A DNA stretch of 64,000 nucleotides from NCBI GenBank assembly GCA_932521025.1, contig OW051470.1, forward strand, positions 4,822,501 to 4,886,500, given 5' to 3'. This stretch comes from Oscheius onirici. Taxonomy: Eukaryota; Nematoda; Chromadorea; Rhabditida; Rhabditidae. Made by a program: the position numbers and the translations under genes. Below, piece by piece: positions 10,656 through 20,847 of the stretch. The notes below the pieces were generated by a model. That model saw only the letters and a list, made by a program, of their open reading frames with translations. It had not been told where the DNA came from and made no database searches. Each line of letters opens with the position of its first letter. Within the stretch, counting starts at the first letter, position 1.

Positions 10656-11014
10656 GCTAAAAATTGTGATTTATGGATTTCAGAAACGCGTAAACAAGTG
10701 AGAAATTCAAAGAAACGGTTAAATGAGTAAGAAATTTTAAATTTTAAAACTAATTGTTATTTTGTGTAACAATTTCAAAGGGGGGGGGGGGGCAAAATAA
10801 AAACTATAGAGGAGAAACCAGAGCCCTTTCACGGTCACACTATCACGTTATGCAGCTGATTCAGTGTTCAGTGATAAGGAGTGTTTTGCGGAAATTTTTC
10901 GCTGTTGCAGGTAAGTATAGCAAAAACTAGAATTTACAAATCACTGATGTATAAAATCCGTTTTATCGATATGAACAAGAAATTAAGGGCGTTACAAAAC
11001 GAAGACAATATATA
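10656..11014. other. intergenic, with 13-nt poly-G run
   Basis: Between the Ariadne gene promoter and the 3' end of the calponin-like gene. It holds AT-rich sequence and a run of 13 G at 10780-10792. No exon is supported. Confidence 0.6.
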
Positions 11015-11704
11015 CTACATGTGGCGGGTATTTCCCATGTTAATTCCACTAGCCGAGGCTCCCTTGTTGGAACCCATCTGAAGGCCAATAACACCTTGGC
11101 CAGCCCGAAGCTGCTCCTGAGTCCATTCTCGCTTCTCACCGCTGGATTCCTTCGGACCCATTCCGGGCTTGCCGAACAACTTTTCGCTCTTACGAGCCAG
11201 AGCAGATAGGCAAACCAAGACAGCATTGGGATCTTGAGATTCGTAGAGATCGACAGTCTTAAAACCAAAATTTAGTCAGAATTAAGTTCGAAATACCTGG
11301 AAGAGTTCCGAGGGACTGATATGCTTTTGGGCGAAACTGAAAAATATAAGTAGGTAAAAATTTGCTTGGAAATACGCGAGGAAGAAAGAGACATTTTCCA
11401 TCTGCTTGAAGGCCAGCGACGAAGTGTTGATCTTCTTGATGGCGCCGGGCTCAAGAATGTTGGCGAAGCGACAAAGAAGCGAGCCATCTTTGAAAAGAGA
11501 GACGAGGTTGTTGCTATTTCCGTCAGTGTTCAAATCCTCGCCAACAATTCCCTGAAATTGTAGAAACAAATGAACGATGCAGAGATAGCCGACCTTGACC
11601 CATTCCAGAAGCTGATGAGCAAGTTGGGCATCGTATTTGCTGTGGACTTTTTGCTGAGCTTCTAGAGCGAAGCCACTCTTCTCTGCACGTTCGATGCGAG
11701 CCAT
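11015..11704 (-). CDS. calponin/transgelin-like actin-binding protein
   Basis: Single calponin-homology domain protein of the transgelin/calponin type, which binds and bundles actin in muscle and other cells. Exon 1 begins MARIERAEKSGFALEAQQKV and ends at LLEWVK; exon 2 carries the CH core (NLVSLFKDGSLLCRFANILE, GAIKKINTSSLAFKQMENVS); exon 3 has AFAQKHISPSELFQ; the last exon has TVDLYESQDPNAVLVCLSAL and ends with one calponin-like repeat (VIGLQMGSNKGASASGINMG). The introns are 40-odd nt. The length is like C. elegans CPN-type proteins and vertebrate transgelin. Stop TAG 11015-11017. The ATG at 11704 is preceded by a purine-poor T-rich tract, compatible with trans-splicing. Confidence 0.92.
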
Positions 11705-12198
11705 TTTTAGTATTCTGAAAAAAAAAAAGAAAAATGTATGAAGATTGCAAAACAAGCACAAGAAACTGATAAAAACAATTGAAATATAGAAAAAAATTTT
11801 GGCGACATTTATTTGGGAAAGTTTTCGCATAATTTAGCTTGGTTATATTTGATTATACATACACACGTCACGAATAGAAAAATTTCAGGCGAAAGAATAG
11901 AAACTTTAGGGAAAAGCTATAGACGACACGAAGGGCGAACAACCGCTCAAACCGGAAAATGATTACGGGCTACTGTAGCAACAGGCGTCCATTAAAATCA
12001 GATTTTACCTACCGATCATGATCGGTATCATTTGATATCAAAAAGCATATTTTACTCTTATTGGCACGAATGAAATACCACTTCATTGTGAAAAAAAACA
12101 TTTAGAAAACGACAAGTGAAACAGCACGTCGGCAACTGGTCGACCCATTTTGGACAAATTCAAAAAGATTCAACTCTCGAACACGTCGCATACAGTTT
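11705..12198. other. intergenic region with perfect palindrome
   Basis: Between the promoter of the calponin-like gene and the 3' end of the next minus-strand gene. It contains a perfect 18-bp palindrome at 12010-12027 (TACCGATCATGATCGGTA). No coding exon seen. Confidence 0.6.
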
Positions 12199-13698
12199 TC
12201 AAACGGCAAGCCCTTTTAAAAACTGTCCGATCTGAGGAATGTGCCGTCCGAGGTTGTTTAGGAGAGCTTCTTTGAGAGAGATCATGCTGCTCGGTAGTTG
12301 ATTGCTCAAAAATGGGGATGCTGTTCCAATGGGACCACTCAACCATGATGGGATATTCGTAGAGGAGAGTCCACTGATCACCTCAGACAATTGACTTGCA
12401 TTGATTCCAGAAAGGAACTAAACATGATCTTTTTTTGCCATTGTAGACCGACTTACTATTCCAGACAGTGCAGAAGAAAAGTTTTTGTTATTCGAGAGTA
12501 GACTTGATCCAAACAAACTACTAACGATAGAAGTCATGTTGATATTTCCACTCGTGAACATTCCCACAATTTTGCGAATATTCGACGAGTAGAGGAACTT
12601 TCTACATTCCTAAACCAACAACTCTATCGGAAAAGTGCCAATTACCATAGTAAAATTAGCATCTGTAGTTGACAAGTTCTTGGCATAGCCAACAAATTTA
12701 TCGATAACAGAGATCTGATTTCCGAGAAGAAATTGCTAAAGAATTACCACTTGATCTAGATTTTTGATTTGATATAGACTCACAACTTTTTTGTACATCG
12801 GGTTTTGAGTAAAATCTTGTTGCCAAAAAGACCGATTGCAGATTTGGAAGTGACTCTCCGGTCTGACAATAAACTTCTTTAAGAAATTACTCTTTTCACT
12901 TTATGCCTGGCTCCTCATCACACGGCCCCTCATCTTCATTGGTTGTATTGATCGCCATCAAGAGTTGAACAGTCGTGTCAGTCTCGTTGAAAAGGTGATC
13001 AATGTCAGACGAATTGAAACGGCAAGGTCTTCGAGGACGAGTACCAAGAAGTCCTGAACAAAACATTTCGTTTTTGTTGTGGGCAGAGTGTTACCATTAG
13101 GCAGTGGTCTTGAGGGCGTTGGGCGTGGAGGATGTCCTATAAACCCAGAAGGGAGAAAATGTGTTCCATTGGACATTTCCATTGGAGGATCACGAGAAGG
13201 ACGGCGAACAGACTCTGCGATTTTGCTGTTGAGAGCGGCGATTTCAAGTGAGGATAGTTTGTTGAGTATTCCAGTAGCAAAGTTATAAACAGCCTGAAAA
13301 GCTTCTTTCACTTCAAAATCTAAATCGAATTCTCACCTCCAGAACAGTCCCAAATTGGCCTCCAGACGTTGGTAGGTTTTGTCTTAGATTCTCAATCTCT
13401 TTCAGATGCCAATTGAATCGGCCTGCGATCGGAACAGGAGCAGTAATCAAACTTTGATTCAATTTGCCAATCTGCACAAAGAAGTCATGAGCTTCGGAGA
13501 CGGTCTCGTTAGCTCTGTTAAGTTGGTCACAATAGAAAACGTTCTTGGAGTTTGGCATCTTTGGTCCTAAAACAGTAAAAACGCTTCGATCTGATTCAAA
13601 CCAGGGTAACAGACAGAGTCCTTTCGAATTTCTGAGACAGACTTTCGTCCTTCCGAAACAGCATTGTCAATGGTCTTTTTGCCCCAGTCGACAAAGGC
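12199..13698 (-). CDS. unrecognised protein, probably extracellular, 5' end not found
   Basis: Eight in-frame exons joined by 35-50 nt introns give at least 400 residues from FVDWGKKTIDNAVSEGRKSV (13698) to IGQFLKGLAV-stop (12199). The protein has scattered Cys, many potential N-glycosylation sites (NET, NQS, NSS, NGT), a Pro-rich patch (GHPPRPTPSRP), and a Ser/Leu-rich helical C-terminus (SLKEALLNNLGRHIPQ). This fits a secreted or ectodomain protein, but no family is recognised. The most upstream exon begins at an acceptor (13698) and no start exon is visible. A dispersed repeat (13722-13996) lies immediately upstream, either in an intron or having cut off the 5' part. A possible start exon at about 14380 (MEEEERL) cannot be joined in frame with confidence. 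Confidence 0.6.
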
Positions 13699-13721
13699 CT
13701 AAATGTTGTTTGTTATCTAAT

Positions 13722-13996
13722 ACAAGGATAGCAAAGCCTTTCCAGGGCTAAAGTTTTAGGGTTCACCTATCACTTCACTCTTTTGTTCAGACGCACTCCA
13801 TGTGTCTCTGTCATTCTTCCCTTGGTACTGTTTCTCTCACAGTCCCATGGTCTCAAAATAATCTACTCAAAAGCACAAAGTTCCCGCAATTGCTGTCTCG
13901 AATGGTTAAAAACTAATTGTGCACACAAATCTGCTTTATCCTCAATTAGAGCTTCCGACAGACAGACACACAGAGACGCGAGAGCAATTTAAACTG
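13722..13996 (+). repeat. dispersed about 270-bp repeat, copy A
   Basis: Begins ACAAGGATAGCAAAGCC, then TTCCAGGGCTAAAG, has a CT-rich body, then AACTAATTGTG and CACAAAT, and ends AGACGCGAGAGCAATTTAAA. The copy at 46241-46502 has the same blocks in the same order and orientation. No coding capacity or clear inverted ends; SINE or MITE-like, class unknown. Confidence 0.75.
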
Positions 13997-15014
13997 GTTC
14001 TTCCTTTCCTGAGTCTTGTTCGGATCAGAAAGCGTCTCATTATTATTCAGTTGGACAAAGAATCTTGGCAGAAGTATTCCAGGAATAGAGCTGCTTCGAT
14101 CTGTGGAAGAGTTTTATTCAGTTGGCATGTAGTCTTACTTTTGTTTTCCACAATAGACCAAGAGGAAACTGAAAGAGGACATAGAAGAGTCAGGAGTAAC
14201 ATTAGAAATGAGGGGAAGGCGGAACGTGGTTGGCGTGATCTCGTGTCGGTAGCTAGGCGAGTTGCTGGGAGAAAAGTTGTTAAGCAGGCTGACGAAACAA
14301 AAAAAAATTCTAGAAGATCAAGACAATTTCAACAATTGCACCGTCCATAAAAAGTTACCGAAGTCTCTCCTCCTCCTCCATGTTTTCGGCCTGAACCACT
14401 AGCGATTTCGTTTCTATTCGGGAATTACCAAAAGCAGAATGAAAAAAAAAACAAAGTCCTCTCAATGTCTAATCTCCCAGTACTGTCCTGTCTGAACTTG
14501 TTACTTATAACTCAGTTTCGATAATTGCTTTCGACTCGGACTGTTGGATTTCAATATTGCTCTACCGGAACAGAATTGCTACCAAATATCGTCTCGTCTT
14601 CTGCACTAGACGTTCTACTCTTCCCAAGAGGACGGAATCACAGCAGTTCTACTCTACCATCAGTCGTTGCAACAGCGAATCCCGATCCACCTAGCACTGA
14701 AGAAGCTCGGATCGTACTCTTCATCTACGAAACACGCCTGGGAACGCGTAGATCAACCCTCTCTCGACGACGCCCTGGACAATCGCGAGAGGTACTGTTC
14801 CACTCTCCGAGGAATTTACAGCACCGCTATGGTCTGTCCGAAGAGCCGCTCTTGTCGAACATAGACTTGATACAGCGAATAAATTTGAAACTACTAACTC
14901 CCAATTGTAATCTGCGCATAAATCTCCTCTCTTTATCCTCAATAAAAGCTTCCGACATACAGACAGATTTGGGCGCAATTGATTGCCACAACTACTGACA
15001 AAGTGCCTGCTGAT
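13997..15014. other. intergenic/repeat-rich region upstream of the RNase H-like gene
   Basis: No gene is supported. A 66-codon open frame at 14667-14864 has coding-like composition (KLGSYSSSTKHAWERVDQ) but no splice context or known match. At about 14896-14985 a degenerate tail of the 13.7/46.2 kb repeat family is visible (CTTTATCCTCAAT, then GCTTCCGACATACAGACAG). Confidence 0.5.
14896..14985 (+). repeat. degenerate tail fragment of the dispersed 270-bp repeat
   Basis: CTAACTCCCAATTGTAAT, CTTTATCCTCAATAAAAGC and TTCCGACATACAGACAGA match the 3' third of copy A (13722-13996) with several changes; the head of the element is absent. Confidence 0.5.
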
Positions 15015-15914
15015 ATGTCGTCTTTTTCCGCTCGTAAGTCGTTACCATATCGCCATTGTAAAACTACCGTTTAGCGATCGACGAAGAACTGACTCGTTCT
15101 TCTTCTGTCCCGCATCCCAGCACCGGTATCGTCCTTCCTTCTCGTAGTCAATCGGCTGGTGGAAACGGAGGCATCGAGATGGGAAATGAATCGACGGGAA
15201 ATGCCGAGCGTGGACGAACAATGCAGAGGAACAGGGACATCTTGGCCCACCATCGTCATTCTAGCGTCGATGCCACGACGTCTATTTCGATCACCCAGAC
15301 GGCGAATCTCACCGAGCAAGATGTCAAGTTCAAACGGCTCAGAAGTCGTTCTACTTCTCCTACTCGCGAATGGAATCGTCGCTTTCCTCCGGGCCATCTC
15401 GTCATATATACTGATGGATCTGCTATTTCTGGAAGAAGCGGAATGGGTGTCTACATGGGCCCGGGTCATCCGCTGAACCGATCGCAAAGGACAGATGGTC
15501 ATCCTCACAACTCGAGCCGAGCCGAGCTGTTGGCAGCCATTCTAGCTCTGAAAAACCTGAGGGAATCCAATACAAGTAAGAAACAAATTAGAACGCAGAT
15601 AGAGCACTTTTAGGGGTTAACCCGTTATTCTGCGCACCTATCTTCTTTCCATAATCTGGGCAATGGATGGTCGAACTCATGGACCCGACTGGTACATGGC
15701 CACGCTGGGCGCGTACGGCACAGAGAATGGAGAGTTGCGCGAAGTGGCCGAAAGTCTGCCAGGAGGCGTCCGCTTCGAACATTTCTACGCTCATGTTCAA
15801 GAAGATGCGGGAAATAACGCTGTCGACGATCTCGCTCGCCAAGCCACAGTCGGGCCATCTCGATCGAGGTCTGCCTACCGCGACAGAAGTAGAGAGTACG
15901 CGAAATCCGTCTGA
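15015..15914 (+). pseudogene. RNase H1-like gene, probably degenerate
   Basis: Exon 1 (15015-15033, MSSFSA) joins in frame to exon 2 (to 15575), which carries a Ser/Arg-rich leader and then an RNase H fold: VIYTDGSAISGRSGMGVYMG, GPGHPLN, SSRAELLAAILALKNL, giving the first Asp and the Glu of the active site. The C-terminal piece (GVRFEHFYAHVQEDAGNNAVDDLARQ) has the last Asp. The joining segment is broken: PVILRTYLLSIIWAMDG should hold the third Asp (usually TDS), but that frame is preceded by TAA 15618-15620 with no acceptor after it, and the Asp is replaced by Tyr. A 148-nt intron (15576-15723) would restore the frame but delete this segment. Either way the third catalytic Asp is missing. AATAAA follows at about 15935. 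It could be a recent pseudogene or an inactive RNase H paralogue. Confidence 0.6.
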
Positions 15915-16130
15915 AGAGTGGCTAGACGATTGGCACCAATAAAAGTGACTGCTAACTTATCGTCTATTAGACAGCTGAAATTTTATTCTCTTCACCCTAA
16001 CAACCAGCATCTTTATTTACACTGTGTCGGACTATACATTGCCATTGAGGTACAGTAGGGCTATATTCGTTGAAAATGGGGGGAAGAGGCTTTACACCGG
16101 CATTGCGAACTGATAATTATATCTTTTCAA
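15915..16130. other. convergent intergenic gap
   Basis: Short region between the RNase H-like gene (+) and the Gln-rich protein gene (-). It contains AATAAA for the plus-strand gene; nothing else is seen. Confidence 0.6.
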
Positions 16131-18279
16131 TCAAACAGTAATGGCATGAGAAGCCGGCTTGAAGTTGGCTTCGGGTACATCGACAGCGGCTGTGGGGCTT
16201 TGAGCGGCTTCACCTTCGGGAGTATCAACCGGCTCTTCTGATGAGGCAGCAGCACGAATCTCGGCCATTCGACGAGCTTCCTGCTCGAAATATTTCAGGA
16301 AAGCGGCTAGAGGGTCGTGCTCCTCGCTACTGCCATCCTCTTCTTTTGAGGGCTCAGATGAGGCTGAGGGAGATGGCTCCGAGGGAGAGGGCTCAGAAGG
16401 ACTAGGTTCAGAGGGACCAGCTTCAGAAGGAGCAACGTCTGATGTCTCGGCAGAAACTTCAGCTGAAGAAGATTCAGAAGAAGCCTGAATATAAATGTTG
16501 TTAATGTCATGAAATAGTTTTACCTCTAGAGTCTCAGGAGTGGTAGTTCTCTCTTCGAGTTTTGGGAATCTGTCTTCAAAGACGACTACGGGAAGAGCCT
16601 CACCGTTGACCTCTTCCGTCGGCTTCGGCTCGTCGACTTTCTCTCCTTCTTCGACCTTCGGAGATCCATCTTGTTCGAAAGCGGCGAATCCACTCTTCTC
16701 GGCAGCCTCTTCACTAGATTTCTTGTCTTCATCACCCGCAACATTCTCCTCGTTGGCCTTATTCTCAGCGTCAACCTTAGCGTCCTGTTCAGTGGAAAAT
16801 GCCTTGAAAACATTCTCAGTGGATGTCTCTGGACCGGCAGTTGTGGTCTCTTGAGCAGCACTTGCCAGGGCAGAAAAGATATCCTTGAGAACACCGTCTT
16901 CAGAGTCACTGTGCTTCTCGTCGTTCTCTTCCGCAGACGGAGGAGGTGCCATTGATGTTGTAGACTGAGCTTCTGCCTCGAGCGATTTCTTCAGATTCTC
17001 TTGGAAAGCAGCCTCCTCGTCAAACTTGGTCGTGGCTGGCTCAGGGGTAGGAGTGATGGCAGTCCCTAAATATCAGTAACTCTATAAAAAACAAAGAGGG
17101 TATACAAATGGGACGGCTAGGAGCGTTGAACTCCATTCCTTGAGCCTTCTTTTGCATTTCCTGGTAGATTCTGTCATGGATGGAGGGCTGAGGAAGTTCT
17201 GTCGGCTGTTCTGTTTGTTGTCCCTCAGGAAGCTAAACTCTTTTGTTTTCATTTGAAAGTAATCTTACTCTAACACTCATGTGAATGGGAAGAACTCTAG
17301 TCAGTTGACGAAGAAGGACAAGTCTTGGATGGAACTGAGGCTGTTCTTGTCCTTGTTGTTGCTGCTGTTCCTGGTTCTGATTCCAGTAGTACTGTTGCCA
17401 TTGCTGAGGTTGAGACTGTTGACTTTGTTGGTTCTGCCAATATTGCTGCCATTGCTGCTGGTTGGCCTGTTCTTGTTCCCATTGCTGTTGACGCATCTGT
17501 ATAGCTCTGCCTTGTTCTGCTCGAGTCGCCTGCTCTCTAGCAGCTTCCCATTGAGCACGAGCCTGCCATTGGGCTCTCTGCTGTTCAGCCATCCATTGCT
17601 GTTGTTGCTGTTGTTGAGCCCATTGTTCTCTCATCATCTGCTGTTGATAAAGAACCTGTTGGATTCTGCGCCATCTCCATAAGTTGGCTTCCTGTTGTTG
17701 CTGAGCCCAACGAGCCTGGGCGGCAGCCATCCAGGGATTGAACTGCTGTTGATCTGGCTGCGGCTCCTGGATAACAGAACCGTCGATGACCTTATTCTGA
17801 TCATTTGAAGTGTTTTCACTTCCTCCGTCGACAGTTTTCACTGGAAGAACTTCGACTGGAACGGACTTCTGCGCCTCCGCCTTGGGAGCTTCAGTAACGT
17901 CATTGTCAGATGTGGTAATCACAAAAATTTTGGACATCTGTAAATTAGTTCTCTTTCCAAATCTAAAAAAAGAAACATACGGGCTGGTCGGCCATGAGCA
18001 GATTTCCGAGGAAAATAGTGAGAATAGTGGCACTGGCAATCAATGTGACCAAGGCAAGCCATTTACAGGCAGACGATTTCTAAAAGAAGTAATTTCTCTC
18101 GTCTATCATATGCTTACTTCTCTGACAGGTGCAGGCTGAGTGTAGACAGGAGGAGCAGCTCCGACTGGCTGAAGAATAGTGAATACTTTGGGATCGACCT
18201 TGACCGTAGTCAATTCGTCGTCCTTCTTCTCCTGGACGTCCTCACCGTGCACCCCAGGGGTAATCCCGAGTTTAGTCAT
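16131..18279 (-). CDS. single-pass membrane protein with long Gln-rich and acidic Ser/Pro-rich regions
   Basis: About seven exons. The N-terminus (MTKLGITPGVHGEDVQEKKD) is hydrophilic with a Pro-rich end (PPVYTQPAPVRE) and is followed by one membrane span (ALVTLIASATILTIFLGNLL) in the second exon, giving type II topology. The large third exon (about 17938-17273) is Gln/Trp/Arg-rich with runs of Q (WAQQQQQQQWMAEQQRAQW). The C-terminal exons are acidic and Ala/Glu-rich, with a tandem SEPSP repeat (PSEPSPSEPSPSEP) and a conserved-looking helix (DPLAAFLKYFEQEARRMAEI). Stop TGA at 16131. The ATG at 18279 directly follows TTTCAG, pointing to trans-splicing or a 5' UTR intron. The low-complexity part prevents family assignment. 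ITM2/BRI proteins share the type II layout, but I see no BRICHOS domain. Confidence 0.75.
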
Positions 18280-20847
18280 CTGAAACGTCAAGGTTGAAAT
18301 CAACGAGCCGTTTGGAAGCTATGAGACGGAGAGAGACAAACATGGTCATGGGGTTTTCGACCCTCTATAAAGATCGAGACTATTCGGGAAAAGGTCGAAA
18401 ACAAGTGACGGAGGAAGATACGGTAGGATTGATCGCCGGTGCTGGAAGAGACTGTGTAACAAAAGATTTTTGAAGACTCTCTTCAAGGACGGGTAATTAG
18501 AACTGGTACTGGTAAAAGTACATTTTAAGAAGAAGAAAGTCCGGGATCAATCGACTATTATTTGCAGCTGAAACAATCTTACGATCGTTTCCAAATATGT
18601 GGCCAGTTGAAAATGGAAGATCTAGTCGGTATGCCTGTTTTCAACATCGATCAAGAAGAAAAAGAGGAAAAACAGAGAGTGGGCGACTGGTAGGTGACAA
18701 GACAAGTTTTCTACTCTCTTGAAGGGTCGAGATTCGACGAACAATGATGGACTTCCGTCGGGAAGATTTACACTGTAAAAGGTCCCATGACACAGACTGA
18801 CCGTTCCTCTATTGAACAGTTTTAGGATAAGAGAAAGAGGATGAATGGAAGAACGATTGGTCAAATGGGCAAACTGGACTTTTAATTGAAGATTGCTCAA
18901 AAGAAGTTGGAAGATACAATCATCCGCAACTCGTTTCTAGGCCTGAAAATCACATGTAGCGTCCTTGGTTTTCGGCGGTCAACTCTGTTTCAGGCCACAT
19001 AAAAGGACGCGCACTGGCTCGTGACTACTCGAGTCTGCACAGAGTTCCACAAAATAGTTCCACAAAAGAACCGGAAGACTGTTCTCTGTTTATTTCTCTC
19101 ATTTGAGAACAGGACAGCTTTGGAGTTAAGCCGAAAATTGGGCTACTGAGAGCCAACTCAAGGACGGAAGGATTGAAGTCAAAGCAAGGAAGGTCAGTCT
19201 TTGACGAATAGGGCACGTCATTGTCACAAAAGAAAACAGGCAAGCTTCTGGTCAAAACAACCGTTCTTGGGGGTTCAGGCTTTGACCTTCCGTAACATGG
19301 AACCGCACTTAGGCGAATTGACATCTGTATCCTTGACCGACTGACGTCGTTTTCTTTAACCGTTTGTTAAGCAAAAAGTTCATACAAAAATGAGGTTTTT
19401 ACGTGTTTGTCTTTGAGGAACACTTTATTGGGTTATTGCATCTTCAAGGACGACTCTAACTGAGGTAAACAGATTCAAAACACAAAACGTCGGGTAGTGC
19501 CTAGTCTGACATCGGGAACGCTCTCACTCCGTAGCAAGCTACAGAAGGGTTGGGCAGAAGCGGGATTCGAACTAGGGACTTTAATTCATTTTACGCGTTA
19601 GTTCTACGGAAAAATAAAGTGGATTGCTTGCGAAGAAGAGGAGTCTGTATAAAACCAACAATAACACTGCATACGTTGCAAACGCAGACTGTATGTCTTA
19701 TTTATGTGAATTTCGGCTATTTATCTCTTGGTATAATCTTAAGGCTTGTTTTAAAGTGAATTCACGCGCTCACAGTACCATCTAAAACAGGTGTTATTGT
19801 TGTGGTGCTTACATGACAGTAACCCATTTAGACAGTTCGAGACTCGACCTTAAATCAAGCTCAACTGGAGCCTAATAGATAAAAATGTAGTTAGGAAGCC
19901 AGATGTTTTCTTGTCCGGACGCGATTATGGAGAGAAAGGAGGTGACCCCGAGGACGAGCGCTCCCCGAAATGGGCGATGAGCGGGGGGAGAGAAGAGGGG
20001 ACGAGAAACCCGTTTCCGAAGAAGGGAGAGACCATCGGCAACAAAACTTCTAGCCTCTCTTTCTTGTGAACACCACAATAGGCAGGCGAAGAGAGAAACA
20101 AGGCTGTCTCTTGTCAAGGTTGCGGCGGCAAGTTTGACCATCAGATGGGACAATTTGATGAAGTGGAAAGGGGCATTAAACTCGGTATTGTAAAAACCTT
20201 CAGACTATCATCTTTCACTTAAATTATCATGGACAGAAGTACTCTTATAGGAACCTGATACGTTAACGCAAGAACAGTTTGGTTTAGAACTTTGAAGTCA
20301 CTTTACACTTGGATCCAAATGGTCATGGGTTTGCGAAGATCTTTGTGAAACAAAGACTGACAGGTTACTGGTTTTATTTTAGGAGTAAAACGACGACGAC
20401 ATCAATGATTTGAACTTAACTGTTGCGCTAAAGTTTTGATGGGTTTGGAGAAATGCTTCGGAATGAGGAAGTTCTGCAAAGTATCTTAGTTATTGCTAAA
20501 ACTCACTTTCAAAGACAAGCCAAGTTACAGCAGAAGTTCTTTTTTCGGCTGTCCATCAGAAGTTGGCAAGAAAACAAAGGAGAGAAGTCTCAGAAAAAAG
20601 GTCTTTTGAGAAGTCTGTGGCTGTGCAAACGGAATGTGTGACTGTTGTAACTTCACAACCGCAAATCTACGTTCCGCGTCAAGGCAATTCGTGTGACCAG
20701 GCCGGAGTAATAGCTTCATTCGAGATGCTTTTCTCGAACTGACCCCACTTTTTCCCAACAGTTCCTTAAAAATTAGAAAAAGGGAAATAGAACTATCTTT
20801 ATTTGTACACGTAAATGCAAGGCAAACACAACCAAACAAAAGGTAAT
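18280..20847. other. 2.6-kb intergenic region
   Basis: Between divergent 5' and 3' ends of two minus-strand genes. The open frames are short and show no motifs or splice-linked continuation. On the minus strand near 19554-19585 there is a tRNA 3'-end-like segment (AGTTCGAATCCC, then a TGCCCA end) without a pairable T stem; it is probably a SINE relic or chance. Confidence 0.5.

Noticed and set aside
13919..14350. 143-codon plus-strand open frame
   Set aside because: It overlaps the dispersed repeat, has no motif, and composition is not protein-like.
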